A DNA stretch of 64,000 nucleotides from Tateyamaria sp. ANG-S1 (lineage in GTDB: Bacteria > Pseudomonadota > Alphaproteobacteria > Rhodobacterales > Rhodobacteraceae): assembly GCF_000814025.1 (NCBI RefSeq), contig NZ_JWLL01000003.1:62001-126000 (forward strand), given 5' to 3'. Both the position numbers and the translations under genes were made by a program. The notes beneath the pieces were generated by a model. That model was not told the origin of the DNA, searched no databases, and saw only the letters and a list, made by a program, of their open reading frames with translations. This document shows, piece after piece, positions 26,561 through 35,738 of this stretch; the first letter of the stretch is position 1, and every line of letters starts with the position of its first letter.

Positions 26561-28516
26561 ATGACCGACCTTCTGAGCGGGACACCCAAGTCTTCCGACT
26601 ATGACGCATCCTCGATCCAGGTGTTGGAGGACATGGAGCACGTGCGCCTGCGCCCCGGCATGTATATCGGGGGCAAGGACGACCGCGCGCTGCACCATAT
26701 GGTGGCGGAGATCATCGACAACTCGATGGATGAGGCCGTAGCCGGGCATGCCACGTGGATCGAGGTGGAACTGCACGAGAACGGGCATGTGTCGGTGCGC
26801 GACAATGGGCGTGGCATCCCCACCGATCCGCACCCAAAGGACCCTTCGAAATCGGCGCTTGAGATCATCTTCTGCACGCTGAACGCGGGCGGCAAGTTTT
26901 CCGGCGACAGCTATGAGACATCGGGTGGTTTGCACGGGGTTGGTTCGTCCGTCGTGAACGCCCTATCCGACCATCTGCGGGTCGAGGTGGCGCGGAACCG
27001 CGAGCTTTACGCGATGGAGTTCGCCCGGGGTGTGCCGCAGAGCAAGCTTGAGAAGGTCGGCGCGGCGCCCAACCGGCGCGGCACGGCGGTGACCTTCCAT
27101 CCGGATGCGGAGATCTTTGGGTCGCTCAAGCTGAAGCCCGCCCGCCTGTTCAAGATGGCGCGGTCGAAGGCCTATCTGTTCTCGGGCGTGGAAATCCGCT
27201 GGAAATCCGGCATCGACGATGGGGAGACGCCGCGCGAGGCGACGTTCCACTTTCCCGGCGGTCTGTCCGACTACCTGACTGAAGCCTTGGGCGGGGCGAC
27301 CACCTATTCGCAAGCCCCCTTTGCCGGGTCGGTGTCGTTCGAGAAGTTCCAGGTGCCGGGCAAAGTCGAATGGGCGATCAACTGGACGCCGTCGCGCGAC
27401 GGGTTCATCCAGAGCTACTGTAACACAGTGCCCACGCCCGAGGGTGGTACGCACGAGGCCGGATTCTGGGCCGCGATCCTGAAGGGGATCAAGGCCTATG
27501 GCGAGTTGGTCAACAACAAGAAGGCCAGCACCATCACCCGCGAAGACCTGACCACCGGGGCCGGTGCGCTGGTGTCCTGCTTTATCCGCGAGCCTGAATT
27601 CGTGGGCCAGACCAAGGACCGGCTGGCCACGGTCGAGGCGCAGCGGATGGTCGAGAACTCGGTCCGCGACCATTTTGACAACTGGCTGGCCGCCGACACC
27701 AAATCTGCCGGGGCCATCCTTGATTTTCTGGTCCTGCGCGCTGAGGAACGGCTGCGCAGGAGGGCCGAGAAAGAAACACAACGCAAATCCGCCACTAAGA
27801 AACTACGGCTTCCCGGCAAATTGGTGGACTGCTCTTCTTCAACACGGGACGGCACGGAGTTATTCATTGTTGAAGGAGATTCTGCGGGCGGGTCGGCCAA
27901 GATGGCACGGGATCGCAAGACGCAGGCGCTGTTGCCGCTGCGCGGCAAGATCCTGAACGTGTTGGGCGCGGCGTCGTCCAAACTGGGCTCGAATGCCGAA
28001 ATTTCTGATCTGACTCAGGCGCTTGGCGTGGGTCTTGGGGCGAAGTTCAACCTGGATGATCTGCGCTATGACAAGGTCATCATCATGACCGACGCGGATG
28101 TGGACGGCGCACATATCGCGGCACTTTTGATGACTTTTTTCTACACCCAGATGCGCCCCATGATCGATGCGGGGCACCTGTATCTCGCCTGCCCGCCCCT
28201 GTTCCGGCTGACGCAGGGCGCGCGCCGTGTCTATTGCCTTGATGAGATTGAGAAGAACGACCTGATGGAGCGCGGTTTGGGCGGCAAGGGCAAGATCGAC
28301 GTCTCCCGCTTCAAGGGTCTGGGCGAGATGGACGCGAAGGACCTGAAGGACACCACCATGAACCCCGAGACACGCAAACTGATCCGCGTGTCGATTGACG
28401 AGGATGAACCGGGCGAGACCGGCGATCTGGTCGAGCGTTTGATGGGCAAGAAACCGGAGATGCGGTTTCAGTACATCCAGGAGAACGCGCGGTTTGTGGA
28501 GGAGTTGGATGTTTAG
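26561..28516 (+). CDS. parE: DNA topoisomerase IV subunit B
   Basis: The 651-residue GHKL ATPase has all expected motifs: VRLRPGMYIGG, NSMDEAVAGHA, DNGRGIPTD and GLHGVGSSVVNALS in the ATPase domain; EGDSAGGSAKMARDRK and the TOPRIM residues TDADVDGAH in the C-terminal half. With ParC it decatenates daughter chromosomes. The length and the lack of a GyrB-type insertion favour ParE over GyrB. The ATG at 26561 is chosen because the residues before it are not conserved. Its stop overlaps the stop of the low-GC opposing gene by 4 bp. Confidence 0.95.
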   Translation: MTDLLSGTPKSSDYDASSIQVLEDMEHVRLRPGMYIGGKDDRALHHMVAEIIDNSMDEAVAGHATWIEVELHENGHVSVRDNGRGIPTDPHPKDPSKSALEIIFCTLNAGGKFSGDSYETSGGLHGVGSSVVNALSDHLRVEVARNRELYAMEFARGVPQSKLEKVGAAPNRRGTAVTFHPDAEIFGSLKLKPARLFKMARSKAYLFSGVEIRWKSGIDDGETPREATFHFPGGLSDYLTEALGGATTYSQAPFAGSVSFEKFQVPGKVEWAINWTPSRDGFIQSYCNTVPTPEGGTHEAGFWAAILKGIKAYGELVNNKKASTITREDLTTGAGALVSCFIREPEFVGQTKDRLATVEAQRMVENSVRDHFDNWLAADTKSAGAILDFLVLRAEERLRRRAEKETQRKSATKKLRLPGKLVDCSSSTRDGTELFIVEGDSAGGSAKMARDRKTQALLPLRGKILNVLGAASSKLGSNAEISDLTQALGVGLGAKFNLDDLRYDKVIIMTDADVDGAHIAALLMTFFYTQMRPMIDAGHLYLACPPLFRLTQGARRVYCLDEIEKNDLMERGLGGKGKIDVSRFKGLGEMDAKDLKDTTMNPETRKLIRVSIDEDEPGETGDLVERLMGKKPEMRFQYIQENARFVEELDV

Positions 28517-29208
28517 TCGACGTCCAAGGGCGGGTTATCCCTGTGTAGCCAACTGGGAAAACGTGTCCGATCCTGACTGCGTAACTCATCTAAAGCTCTG
28601 TAGTTTCGCTCTTCTAAGTACCTCTTTTTGTCGGACTTTAGATTCCGCCGCTCCCTTTGACCCAAGTAAAGTACCTCTAACATCCGCCGTTCGTCATTCA
28701 ACGGCGGTATAGGATGTGTAATCAAAGTCGTGTCTAAATGCGTCGTTGATACATGCTTTAGCGTTTGAGCTATGGCGCCGAACGCAGCCTCTACTTTTGC
28801 TCGGCTGGCTTTCTCAAGTTTCGCATGGCCATCGCGATAGTCAAAATCCGAGTGAGCGATACGCTTGTTCGACCAATTTCTCGCAAAAGCAGCCAATTCG
28901 ATGGACGTCTTCACTAAGCTTGCCAAAACTTGGTCATCAGGAAAACAAAACTTGCGAAGCCCTTGAACGGATACAGACTTAGTCCTTCGTCTTTCGTTGT
29001 TTGGGGGTTCATTCAGTTTCCGAATATTTAATAGCGTCCGCTCGAATAAAACTCGCTCGAGGGTATTTGCAGTTGGGCCAGAAACCTCGTTCAAGAGGTC
29101 TACAGTTTCCTCATTTGTTCCAAAAAGAGACCGATACAATCGCCATTCGACACGTGCCGAGAATAGGTCCTGCTTTACCAACTCCAAGTATTTTTCAGGA
29201 TTCATCAT
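28513..29208 (-). CDS. Low-GC orphan gene, HEPN/AbiU2-like
   Basis: The 231-residue, all-helical, charged protein has no signal or membrane segment. The segment FARNWSNKRIAHSDFDY (108-124) matches the W-x-N-K-x-I-A-H-x-D block found in AbiU2-like HEPN proteins, several of which are linked to phage abortive infection. The Arg usual in the Rx4-6H motif is Ser113 here, with Arg110 nearby, so catalysis is uncertain. The start is ATG 29208 (or 29205) behind CTAGG; a longer reading into GC-rich flank is not credible. One counted 60-bp line has 43% GC, well below neighbours. The call is by motif memory only. Confidence 0.5.
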   Translation of the reverse strand: MMNPEKYLELVKQDLFSARVEWRLYRSLFGTNEETVDLLNEVSGPTANTLERVLFERTLLNIRKLNEPPNNERRRTKSVSVQGLRKFCFPDDQVLASLVKTSIELAAFARNWSNKRIAHSDFDYRDGHAKLEKASRAKVEAAFGAIAQTLKHVSTTHLDTTLITHPIPPLNDERRMLEVLYLGQRERRNLKSDKKRYLEERNYRALDELRSQDRTRFPSWLHRDNPPLDVD

Positions 29209-29354
29209 CCTAGATTGTTTACACACATTAGCCATTCGAGAAAGCCCCGTCGACGGGCCGCGGTGCGACGATCCGGCCTCTCCGCAGCAGCGCTTTATGG
29301 TTGCAAGGTACATCTTCGATCCGAGCGACGCGCAGACATCAACCATATCGCCGT

Positions 29355-29404
29355 GCCCGGGGGGCGGCCCGGCGATCGGGCGGCGGCCTATGGCCTTGAT
29401 TCCG
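29355..29404. repeat. 50-bp dispersed repeat, copy B
   Basis: This segment matches 10941-10990 in 44 of 50 positions, same orientation, no gaps. It lies 147 bp upstream of the start of the low-GC HEPN-like gene. Confidence 0.65.
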
Positions 29405-29446
29405 CCCTCTGGTGCGCAGTTCTAATGAGGACAGAGGAGACACCGC

Positions 29447-29509
29447 ATGGCTCTTCGTGTTGTGCAAACAAAAACGACGGAGGCTTTCGCCTCCGCCGGT
29501 ACTCGCTAA
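29447..29509 (+). CDS. Possible 20-aa small ORF
   Basis: The frame encodes MALRVVQTKTTEAFASAGTR and is preceded by GAGGAGA at 6-nt spacing, a good ribosome-binding site. No transmembrane or leader-peptide residue bias is seen. The hairpin at 29478-29495 lies within it. It could be a real small protein or a chance frame. Confidence 0.3.
   Translation: MALRVVQTKTTEAFASAGTR
29478..29495 (-). terminator. Minus-strand terminator-like hairpin
   Basis: CGGAGGC and GCCTCCG form a perfect 7-bp stem with a tetraloop (GAAA on the minus strand). On the minus strand it is followed by TCGTTTTTGTTT, a good T tract. It lies about 210 bp downstream of the 26-aa minus-strand gene and may end its transcript or an RNA from this gap. 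Confidence 0.55.
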
Positions 29510-29703
29510 GCCAACCTGGCCAACGTGGCCGGTGTTGCCTCTGTATGCTCCCTCAATGGTTAACGAGCGTTTACCAAAGCGGGGCATCTTCGGGGCATGT
29601 CAAAGGCGGCGGGGGACATACTCGTTAAGGGGGGACAAACGAAAAGGGCCCTCCGCCGCGCTGATCACCCCCGGGACGTCCAGACAACCGGGGGCGAACC
29701 CCA

Positions 29704-29784
29704 TCAGATCGTGACGCCGACAATGGCCCACAGGCTCATCAGGCTGGCGAAGCCGAACAGGGTCGGCACAATGACTTTTGCCAT
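29704..29784 (-). CDS. 26-aa single-TM small protein
   Basis: The frame encodes a 26-residue peptide, MAKVIVPTLFGFASLMSLW then AIVGVTI, that is almost entirely one hydrophobic helix. GGAAAGGAGA lies 7 nt before the ATG, one of the best ribosome-binding sites in the window. Such single-TM small proteins usually associate with larger membrane complexes; no partner is evident. The next gene upstream is divergent, so it is probably monocistronic. Confidence 0.6.
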   Translation of the reverse strand: MAKVIVPTLFGFASLMSLWAIVGVTI

Positions 29785-30005
29785 CTCATCTTCTCCTTTC
29801 CAGGCAGGCCGGGAACCCGTGAGTGGTGGCCTGCGGTGCGGTCCGCGGAAGGTGTTTCCGCGATGATGGTTAAGACGTGGGGACGCCCCGTTGACACAAA
29901 CACCCCCGTATCCATCACCTCTGATCACGGAGATGCGACGGTGTCGTGCGCTGTGTTGCGGTTTCCTGTCTTGATCCCCGGCCCGATCTGGCCCCTACTG
30001 CAGCC

Positions 30006-30686
30006 ATGATCCTGCGTGCTCTTCTGATCCTGACCTTGCTGGCCGGTTGCGGTCGTCCATTGACAGAGGCCGAGCGCGCCTTTGCCAGCGCGATCCATGG
30101 CGATCAGTTGAGCCACGACCGTGTGCGGCTGGTGGATGGTGCACCGACCCGCGCTGTCACCTTCAAGCGCAAGGCGCGGCCCCGCACGACCTGCCGGGAG
30201 AAGATCCTGCCGCCGCCCACGACCGATATTGTCACCGCCAAGCCTGCGGCAGTGGCACTGTGGCAGACCGTGCTGTTCGACAAGGACTGGTATCTGGACG
30301 ATTACGTTCCGGACTATCCGGGTGAGATCAACCTGATCGCCGCCATGCTGCTGGCCCATGAGCTGACCCATATCTGGCAGTGGCAGAACCGGGAGGTGAC
30401 GGGGTATTCGCCGCTGCGTGCGGCCCGTGAGCATCGGATCAGTGATGATCCGTACCTGTTTGACGTATCGGAGAACCGCCGGTTTCTGGATTTCGGGTTC
30501 GAACAGCAGGGCTCTATCGTCGAGGAGTTCGTGTGCTGCCGTGCCCTTGATCCGCAAGGCGAGCGGACGCATCGCCTGCACGCCCTGATTTCGCAGTCGA
30601 TGCCCGTGGCCCCCCTGCCCCAGTCCCGTCAGAGCGATGTGCTGCTGCCCTGGGACGGGGTGCAGGTGAACGGCATCTGCAGCTGA
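30006..30686 (+). CDS. Lipoprotein with HExxH zinc-peptidase-like motif
   Basis: The 226-residue protein has a lipobox LLAGC (Cys15). The motif LLAHELTHIWQWQNRE places HELTH at residues 118-122, in the form seen in DUF4157-like and other minimal zinc metallopeptidases. A downstream acidic patch (GSIVEEFVCC) could give the third ligand. It is probably attached to the inner or outer membrane facing the periplasm. Activity is unproven, since many proteins with this motif are inactive scaffolds. ATG 30006 is chosen because the lipoprotein signal begins there. Confidence 0.72.
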   Translation: MILRALLILTLLAGCGRPLTEAERAFASAIHGDQLSHDRVRLVDGAPTRAVTFKRKARPRTTCREKILPPPTTDIVTAKPAAVALWQTVLFDKDWYLDDYVPDYPGEINLIAAMLLAHELTHIWQWQNREVTGYSPLRAAREHRISDDPYLFDVSENRRFLDFGFEQQGSIVEEFVCCRALDPQGERTHRLHALISQSMPVAPLPQSRQSDVLLPWDGVQVNGICS

Positions 30687-30710
30687 CCATCACCACCCCG
30701 GAGGAATTCC

Positions 30711-31145
30711 ATGGCCCAATACGCCCTGATCATGCTGCTGGCAGGGATCGGCATCCCGATCCTTGCGGCTTTGAACGCCGCCCTTGGCACGCGCGTGGGC
30801 AGCCCTGCCGCAGCCGCCACGGTGCTGTTCATCATCGCCTTTGTTACGGCGGCAACCGTCTTTGTACTGACCGGGGCCCAGGGGTTGTCGAAGGTTGCGG
30901 CGGCACCGAAGCATCTGCTTTTGGCGGGTGTGCTGATTGCGTTTTACGTGCTCAGCATCACCTATATCGCGCCGCATTTCGGGGTGGGCAATGCGGTGTT
31001 CTTCGTGCTGCTGGGGCAGTTGATCTCGGCCGCGGCGATTGACCATTTCGGCCTGTTTGGCGCACAGGCCACGGCGCTGAGTGCGACACGGATGGGTGGG
31101 ATCGCGTTGATGGCTGCGGGGGTGTGGCTGACGCAGTTGGCCTAG
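30711..31145 (+). CDS. DMT-superfamily small membrane protein (DUF606/YdcZ type)
   Basis: The 144-residue protein has five hydrophobic segments, about half the length of a 10-TM EamA exporter. Residues such as GIGIPILAALNAALGTRVGSP, quoted for its N-terminal pattern, match the DUF606 branch that works as a dimer. Substrate unknown. CGGAGGAATTCC precedes the ATG. Its stop overlaps the stop of the opposing dehydrogenase gene by 4 bp. Confidence 0.8.
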   Translation: MAQYALIMLLAGIGIPILAALNAALGTRVGSPAAAATVLFIIAFVTAATVFVLTGAQGLSKVAAAPKHLLLAGVLIAFYVLSITYIAPHFGVGNAVFFVLLGQLISAAAIDHFGLFGAQATALSATRMGGIALMAAGVWLTQLA

Positions 31146-32128
31146 TCTTCGATACCTGCGAGCGCTTGTGCTTGCGCCCAGGCGGCGGGATCGACGTTCA
31201 CTGGGTCTGCGGGGTTGCGCATCTGGCCTGGCATACGGCCTGCGGGGTCTTCGCCGAGGTAGGTTTTGAACTGATCCAGCCGGTCCATGAAAGCGCCGGA
31301 TGCGCTGGGGTCGATTAGGATGTAGTACTGCCCAAGGTCATGCGGCGGCCCCTCGGGCGCCTTGAGCGGTTTGACATTTCGGCTGAGAACGCCGCCGGTC
31401 AGGCCCGCCGTCAGCAGTTCAGCCATGAGGCCAAAACCCCAGCCTTTGGGCCCGCCGGTGGAGACCAGCGATCCGGCAAGCGCGGCTTCGGGGTCTGTCG
31501 TCGGGTTGCCGTCGGCATCGACCGCCCAGCCTTCGGGGATTACCTCGCCCGCAGCCTTGGCCATGGTGATCTTGCCCAGTGCAACGGTCGTGGTGGATTG
31601 GTCGAACTGCATCGCCAGCCTGCCTTCGCCGTCGGGGACGGAAAAGGCGATGGGGTTGGTGCCGATCATCCGGGTCTTGCCACCGGGCGGCGCCACAATG
31701 GGCGAGGCGTTGGTCATGCCCAAGCCGATGATGCCCGCCCGCGCGATCTGTTCTGTGAAGTAGCCAAGCGCCGTACAGGTATGCGCGTGACCCACAGCGA
31801 GGCTGGCGATGCCGTATTGCCGTGCGGCGTCAAGGGCGGGAGCAAGCCCGTAGGCGAAAGCGGGCTGCGCAAAGCCCATGAGCGCATCCACATAGACTGT
31901 CGCCGGGCGGGGTGCTGACACGACAGGGATGACGTCGCCCTTCACCCGGCCCGTCTGAAGCTGCTGGCAGTAGCTTTCGAGGTAGTAGAGACCGCAGATC
32001 CGATTTCCCAGTGCTTCGGCCTGTGCGACGGCGCGCGCAACCTCGGCCGCAGGGAAGGCTCCTGCCCCGTGCGCCATCAAGGCCGCCTGCACGGTGCGCT
32101 CAATCTCGGCCTGTGTGATTGCCGTCAT
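31142..32128 (-). CDS. Ldh2/malate-type NAD(P)-dependent dehydrogenase
   Basis: The 328-residue protein belongs to the Ldh2 family (malate/L-lactate/ureidoglycolate/2,3-diketogulonate dehydrogenases), which has its own fold unlike Rossmann lactate dehydrogenases. Landmarks are GIASLAVGHAHTCTALGYF with the catalytic His, IGLGMTNASPIVAPPGG, and TNPIAFSVP. It reduces 2-oxo acids or oxidises 2-hydroxy acids; the exact substrate cannot be set. ATG 32128 is chosen over an extension to 32182. Confidence 0.85.
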   Translation of the reverse strand: MTAITQAEIERTVQAALMAHGAGAFPAAEVARAVAQAEALGNRICGLYYLESYCQQLQTGRVKGDVIPVVSAPRPATVYVDALMGFAQPAFAYGLAPALDAARQYGIASLAVGHAHTCTALGYFTEQIARAGIIGLGMTNASPIVAPPGGKTRMIGTNPIAFSVPDGEGRLAMQFDQSTTTVALGKITMAKAAGEVIPEGWAVDADGNPTTDPEAALAGSLVSTGGPKGWGFGLMAELLTAGLTGGVLSRNVKPLKAPEGPPHDLGQYYILIDPSASGAFMDRLDQFKTYLGEDPAGRMPGQMRNPADPVNVDPAAWAQAQALAGIED

Positions 32129-32191
32129 CGTCGTTCTGTCCCCCGCAGCCAATACCGCGAGGTCAAGACAGACCAAACCCAATCGCAGGCG

Positions 32192-32890
32192 TCAAGCGGG
32201 CGCTGATGTTTCGGAGGCCAGAAGACCCGCATCCAAACGAACCGTGCGGTCCATGCGTTGGGCGAGATCGAGGTTGTGCGTGGCGATCAGCGCCGACAAC
32301 CCGGTGTCGCGCACAAGCCCCATCAGCGCGTCAAAGACCTGGTCAGATGTGGCCGGGTCGAGGTTGCCAGTGGGCTCGTCCGCGAGGAGCAACGCCGGGC
32401 CGTTGGCCAGCGCGCGACAGAAGGCGACGCGCTGTTGTTCGCCCCCGGACAGTTCGGCGGGCCGGTGGGTTGCGCGGTGGCCGACGCCGACCTTTTCCAG
32501 CAGATCCAGCGCGCGCGCGTCCGCGTCGGTGCGCGACGTGCCCGCGGCCAGTTGCGGCAGCGCGATGTTTTCGAGGGCCGAGAACTCGGGCAGCAGGTGG
32601 TGGAATTGGTAGATGAACCCGACCTCGGCCCGACGCGCAAGCGTGCGGCGCCTGTCGGATTGGCCGGTGAGGTTCTGACCGTGCAGCGTGACCGTGCCCG
32701 CGTCTGGCGTGTCGAGCAGCCCAGCGATGTGCAGGAGCGTGGACTTGCCCGCGCCGGAGGGGGCGACGAGGGCCACGACTTCGCCCCGCCGGACCTGAAG
32801 GTCAACGCCGCGCAGCACGTCCACCTGCCCTGGCAACCCTTTGTTGTAGGATTTGGTGATCCCCGACAGGGACAGGACCGCATCACTCAT
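32192..32890 (-). CDS. lolD: Lipoprotein-releasing system ATP-binding protein
   Basis: The 232-residue ABC ATPase has Walker [11 protein letters not shown]-loop in [12 protein letters not shown], signature LSGGEQQR, Walker B ALLLADEP and H-loop IATHN. The [13 protein letters not shown] segment is typical of LolD. With LolC/E it extracts outer-membrane lipoproteins from the inner membrane using ATP. The start overlaps the end of the permease gene by 8 bp, showing coupling. Confidence 0.93.
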   Translation of the reverse strand: MSDAVLSLSGITKSYNKGLPGQVDVLRGVDLQVRRGEVVALVAPSGAGKSTLLHIAGLLDTPDAGTVTLHGQNLTGQSDRRRTLARRAEVGFIYQFHHLLPEFSALENIALPQLAAGTSRTDADARALDLLEKVGVGHRATHRPAELSGGEQQRVAFCRALANGPALLLADEPTGNLDPATSDQVFDALMGLVRDTGLSALIATHNLDLAQRMDRTVRLDAGLLASETSAPA

Positions 32891-34169
32891 AGCGCAGCGC
32901 CTCCACCGGGTTCATGCGGGCGGCGCGGCGCGCGGGAAAGATCGTAACGATGAAGGACAGGCCGAGCGACAGAGCAACGGCGCTGAGCACATCGCGCAGG
33001 TGCAGTTCGGCTGGTAGTGCGTAGATGCCGCGAATGGACGGATCCCACACGCCGCCGCCCATGATCTGGTTCACGAGCGCAAAGAGCGGGTCGATGTAGA
33101 TCGCGAAGAGACAGCCGAGGATCACGCCCATGGCCGTTCCGATAATCCCGGTGAACGATCCACAGATGAAGAAGACTCGCAGGACCGACCCTTCGGTCAG
33201 GCCCATGGTACGCAGGATGCCGATGTCGCGCCCCTTGTTCTTGACCAGCATGATCAGGCCCGAGACGATGTTCATCGCCGCGACCAGCACAAGGATCGAC
33301 AGGATGATGAACATGATATTGTCCTCGACCTCGAGCGCGCGGAGAAAGCCGCCAGAGGCGTCTTTCCATGTCCAGACCTGCCCGCGTTCGCCCGCGTTTT
33401 GCAACAGGCCCGGCAAGTACTGGTCGATGGATTCCGGATCGTCGACCATGACCTCGATTTCGTCGACTACCCCTTCGCGATTGAAGAAGCTCTGCGCTTC
33501 GGCGAGCGGCAGGTAGACGCGGACCCGGTCGATGTCATAGCGGCCTGCGGAGAAGATGTATGTCACCTCGTACGCATTGATGCGCGGGCTGGTGCCAAGG
33601 GCGGTGCGCACGCCGTTGGGAGATATGAGCTTGATCCGGTCACCCACCTGTGCGCCCAGTTCCTGGGCCACGCCCGAGCCAATGGCGACGCCCTGTTCGA
33701 AGCGTGCGATGTCGCCCTGTGACGTTTCCGGGTCCGCGATGCGGGGCAGTCCGGCGAGGTTTTCGGCGCTCATGCCAAAGACCTGCACGCCCGCATTGCG
33801 GCTGCGCAGGTTGGCCATGACCTGACCGCGCACCAGCGGCGCGGTGCGGACGACACCCGGCACCTCGGCCAAAGATGCGGCAAGGGCGTCGTAGTCGGAA
33901 ATGGTGCGGTTGATGCGCCCCGTCTCGGTCACTTCGCCGATGTTGTAGACAGTCACGTGGGCGTTGGCGCCCAGGATCGTGTCAACGAATTCCGCCCGGA
34001 AACCCGAGCGCACGGCCAGCGTGGCGATAAGAGCAAAGACAGCCAGTGTGATACCGATCAGACTGATCCAGGTCATGGTGCTGACCCCACCTTCGGCCCG
34101 GCGGGCGCGCAGATAGCGCCATGCGATCATCCACTCAAACGGGGCAAAGGGGGCTGTCTGTTTGGCCAT
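32883..34169 (-). CDS. lolC: Lipoprotein-releasing system permease LolC/LolE
   Basis: The 428-residue protein has the MacB/LolC architecture: one TM near residues 30-50, a large periplasmic domain (about 55-270), and three TMs at 280-410 with the FtsX-like motif [25 protein letters not shown] (quoted in part). GGAGCCG precedes the ATG. Only one permease gene is present, so the transporter may be a homodimer (LolF type), as in many alphaproteobacteria. It would serve lipoproteins encoded in this window, including the Slam substrate. Confidence 0.93.
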   Translation of the reverse strand: MAKQTAPFAPFEWMIAWRYLRARRAEGGVSTMTWISLIGITLAVFALIATLAVRSGFRAEFVDTILGANAHVTVYNIGEVTETGRINRTISDYDALAASLAEVPGVVRTAPLVRGQVMANLRSRNAGVQVFGMSAENLAGLPRIADPETSQGDIARFEQGVAIGSGVAQELGAQVGDRIKLISPNGVRTALGTSPRINAYEVTYIFSAGRYDIDRVRVYLPLAEAQSFFNREGVVDEIEVMVDDPESIDQYLPGLLQNAGERGQVWTWKDASGGFLRALEVEDNIMFIILSILVLVAAMNIVSGLIMLVKNKGRDIGILRTMGLTEGSVLRVFFICGSFTGIIGTAMGVILGCLFAIYIDPLFALVNQIMGGGVWDPSIRGIYALPAELHLRDVLSAVALSLGLSFIVTIFPARRAARMNPVEALRYE

Positions 34170-34220
34170 TTACGGCTCCTGCTCGGGCTTGGTGAGATGT
34201 GGCCGGGTCAGGGGCCAAGG

Positions 34221-34727
34221 TCAAGTCCCGCGCGCGGTCTGTCGCCAACCGGTAAGGGGCCAGAGCAGGAGTTTTAGCAGCAGCGACAGGGCCGTAGCAC
34301 CTGCGAGAAAGCCTGCACCCGCAAAGATCACCCCCGCCAGCGTCAGCGGAATGGCGGGTTTGAAGGCGCTGAGTGCGGCACTTGCCACCTCTGTATCCGT
34401 CGAGTGGGCTGCGTGATAGGCGCGCATGAAAGGACCGGCTGTTGCAAGTGTGTCAAGATCGGCGCGCAATCGCGTGTACCGGTCGAAGGTGCGCGTCATG
34501 TCGGTGCGCCTGCGGTCCAGAAAGTCGGTGCCCTGCATCTGGGCCAATGCCGCATCGCGGGTCAGGCCCGCCGCCTGCGCCGATGCGTCGAAATCGGCGA
34601 CCACCTCGCCCAGCGCATCGACTGCACCGCCGAGGCGCTGTTGGTACTGCTGGGAGAACTCGGGGAATTGCGACGCCATGGCACCGCCCAAAAGACCGCC
34701 CGCCAGCACGATGGCGCGCAGGATCAC
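34221..34727 (-). CDS. DUF2937 family protein
   Basis: The 168-residue protein begins with a hydrophobic stretch (LRAIVLAGGLLGGAMASQFPEFSQQYQQRLGGAVDAL, quoted in part) typical of DUF2937, has a central helical region, and ends with a TM segment (IPLTLAGVIFAGAGFLAGATALSLLLKLL). It is probably inner-membrane-bound; the function is unknown. Its start overlaps the upstream hydrolase stop by 4 bp (ATGA). Confidence 0.78.
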   Translation of the reverse strand: MILRAIVLAGGLLGGAMASQFPEFSQQYQQRLGGAVDALGEVVADFDASAQAAGLTRDAALAQMQGTDFLDRRRTDMTRTFDRYTRLRADLDTLATAGPFMRAYHAAHSTDTEVASAALSAFKPAIPLTLAGVIFAGAGFLAGATALSLLLKLLLWPLTGWRQTARGT

Positions 34728-35725
34728 GGCCGGTTCCCAAAGACTGCAGCGCCGAGTGCCGCATCCAGATCACCCATCGCTTGTGGGTCAACGCACGTGT
34801 CGTACATCGCGATCGCGCTCACCTTGCCTTCCCACATCACGGCAAAGCTGCCCGTTTGCAACCGATTGGGAAAACAGAGCGCGCCGAAGTGCCAGAAGTT
34901 GTAGCTGTCGCGGAAGGGGCGAAACACCACGCCCACGCCGTAGTACGCGCCGCCGCCCAGGGCCACGTGCGGTAGGGCAAAGGGATCGGAGGCGATCCGG
35001 CTGCCCGCCCGGAAATGCGTCTGCATGAACTGCAGATAGCCATCCACGTCAGACGCCAGGCCCCCCCAGGGCTGGAACACCCCGCTTTCGGGGCCGGGCT
35101 GAATGCTGGATGGCAGGTCCAGCCGCTCGGCGCAGGCCTCAAAGAATGGTTGGCCAGCAATGACTTCGATCACCAGGCCCAGGATCGCGTAGTTTTCGTT
35201 GTTGTAGGCGTATTGGCCGCGCTGGCCGCTTGGCTCTCCCTTGGCGTTGACGAGGTCGAGCACTTGGCGGCTGAAATGGCCGCTGTCACCAGCTGTCAGG
35301 CCCAGCCAGCCCAGCATCGCGATTTGGGTGGTATCTGGCGCGATGCCCGACGTGTGCGTGACCAGTTCGCCCAAAGTGACATCGGGCGCGGGCTCAACGA
35401 AGTTGTGCAGCGGGTTCGACCAGTCGGCAAGGCCGTCGTCCACGAGGTGCATCATGCAGACGGCGGTGATGGATTTGGACACGCTCGCTAGGTCTGCGAC
35501 CGTTGATGTCGTATCAGCGCGCGCGATGTGGCGATGGGTTTGCCAAGCACCGCTCGTATCAAAGACGCTTGCACCGATCAGGCCACTGGTGTTGTTGGCC
35601 TTCAACCACTCGACAAAAGCGCTTTCCAAAGCCCGATGCACCGCGGACGGGTCTTCGCCCGCGTGCGGTATCGTGGGCGCGGACACAACCGCCGCGCATA
35701 GAACCGTTCTGAAAAACGCCTGCAT
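34724..35725 (-). CDS. Serine hydrolase of the beta-lactamase/class C type
   Basis: The 333-residue protein has a signal peptide (MQAFFRTVLCAAVVSAPTIPHAG). The SxxK nucleophile motif is SVSK in LASVSKSITAVCMMH, and YNN is in YAYNNENYAILG, as in class C beta-lactamases and related esterases. Most such proteins in environmental bacteria are peptidases or esterases, so antibiotic resistance is not implied. ATG 35725 is preferred over TTG 35734. It ends with an ATGA overlap onto DUF2937. Confidence 0.82.
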   Translation of the reverse strand: MQAFFRTVLCAAVVSAPTIPHAGEDPSAVHRALESAFVEWLKANNTSGLIGASVFDTSGAWQTHRHIARADTTSTVADLASVSKSITAVCMMHLVDDGLADWSNPLHNFVEPAPDVTLGELVTHTSGIAPDTTQIAMLGWLGLTAGDSGHFSRQVLDLVNAKGEPSGQRGQYAYNNENYAILGLVIEVIAGQPFFEACAERLDLPSSIQPGPESGVFQPWGGLASDVDGYLQFMQTHFRAGSRIASDPFALPHVALGGGAYYGVGVVFRPFRDSYNFWHFGALCFPNRLQTGSFAVMWEGKVSAIAMYDTCVDPQAMGDLDAALGAAVFGNRP

Positions 35726-35738
35726 TGCCGTCAAGTTA

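Larger units (their letters stand above)
29209..29703. other. Intergenic stretch between the HEPN-like gene and a 26-aa gene
   Basis: About 0.5 kb holds no long credible gene. It contains a 50-bp dispersed repeat (29355-29404), a possible 20-codon plus-strand frame (29447-29509), a minus-strand terminator-like hairpin inside that frame, and a GC hairpin CCCCCGG/CCGGGGG (29668-29694) just 3' of the 26-aa gene. Bases 29230-29350 are GC-rich and unlike the neighbouring low-GC gene, so they may be host sequence at an insertion edge. Confidence 0.5.

Noticed and set aside
29430-29640. Possible tmRNA or other structural RNA in the gap after the repeat
   Set aside because: The short tagged frame and hairpins raised the idea, but no tRNA-like ends or conserved tmRNA features could be found.
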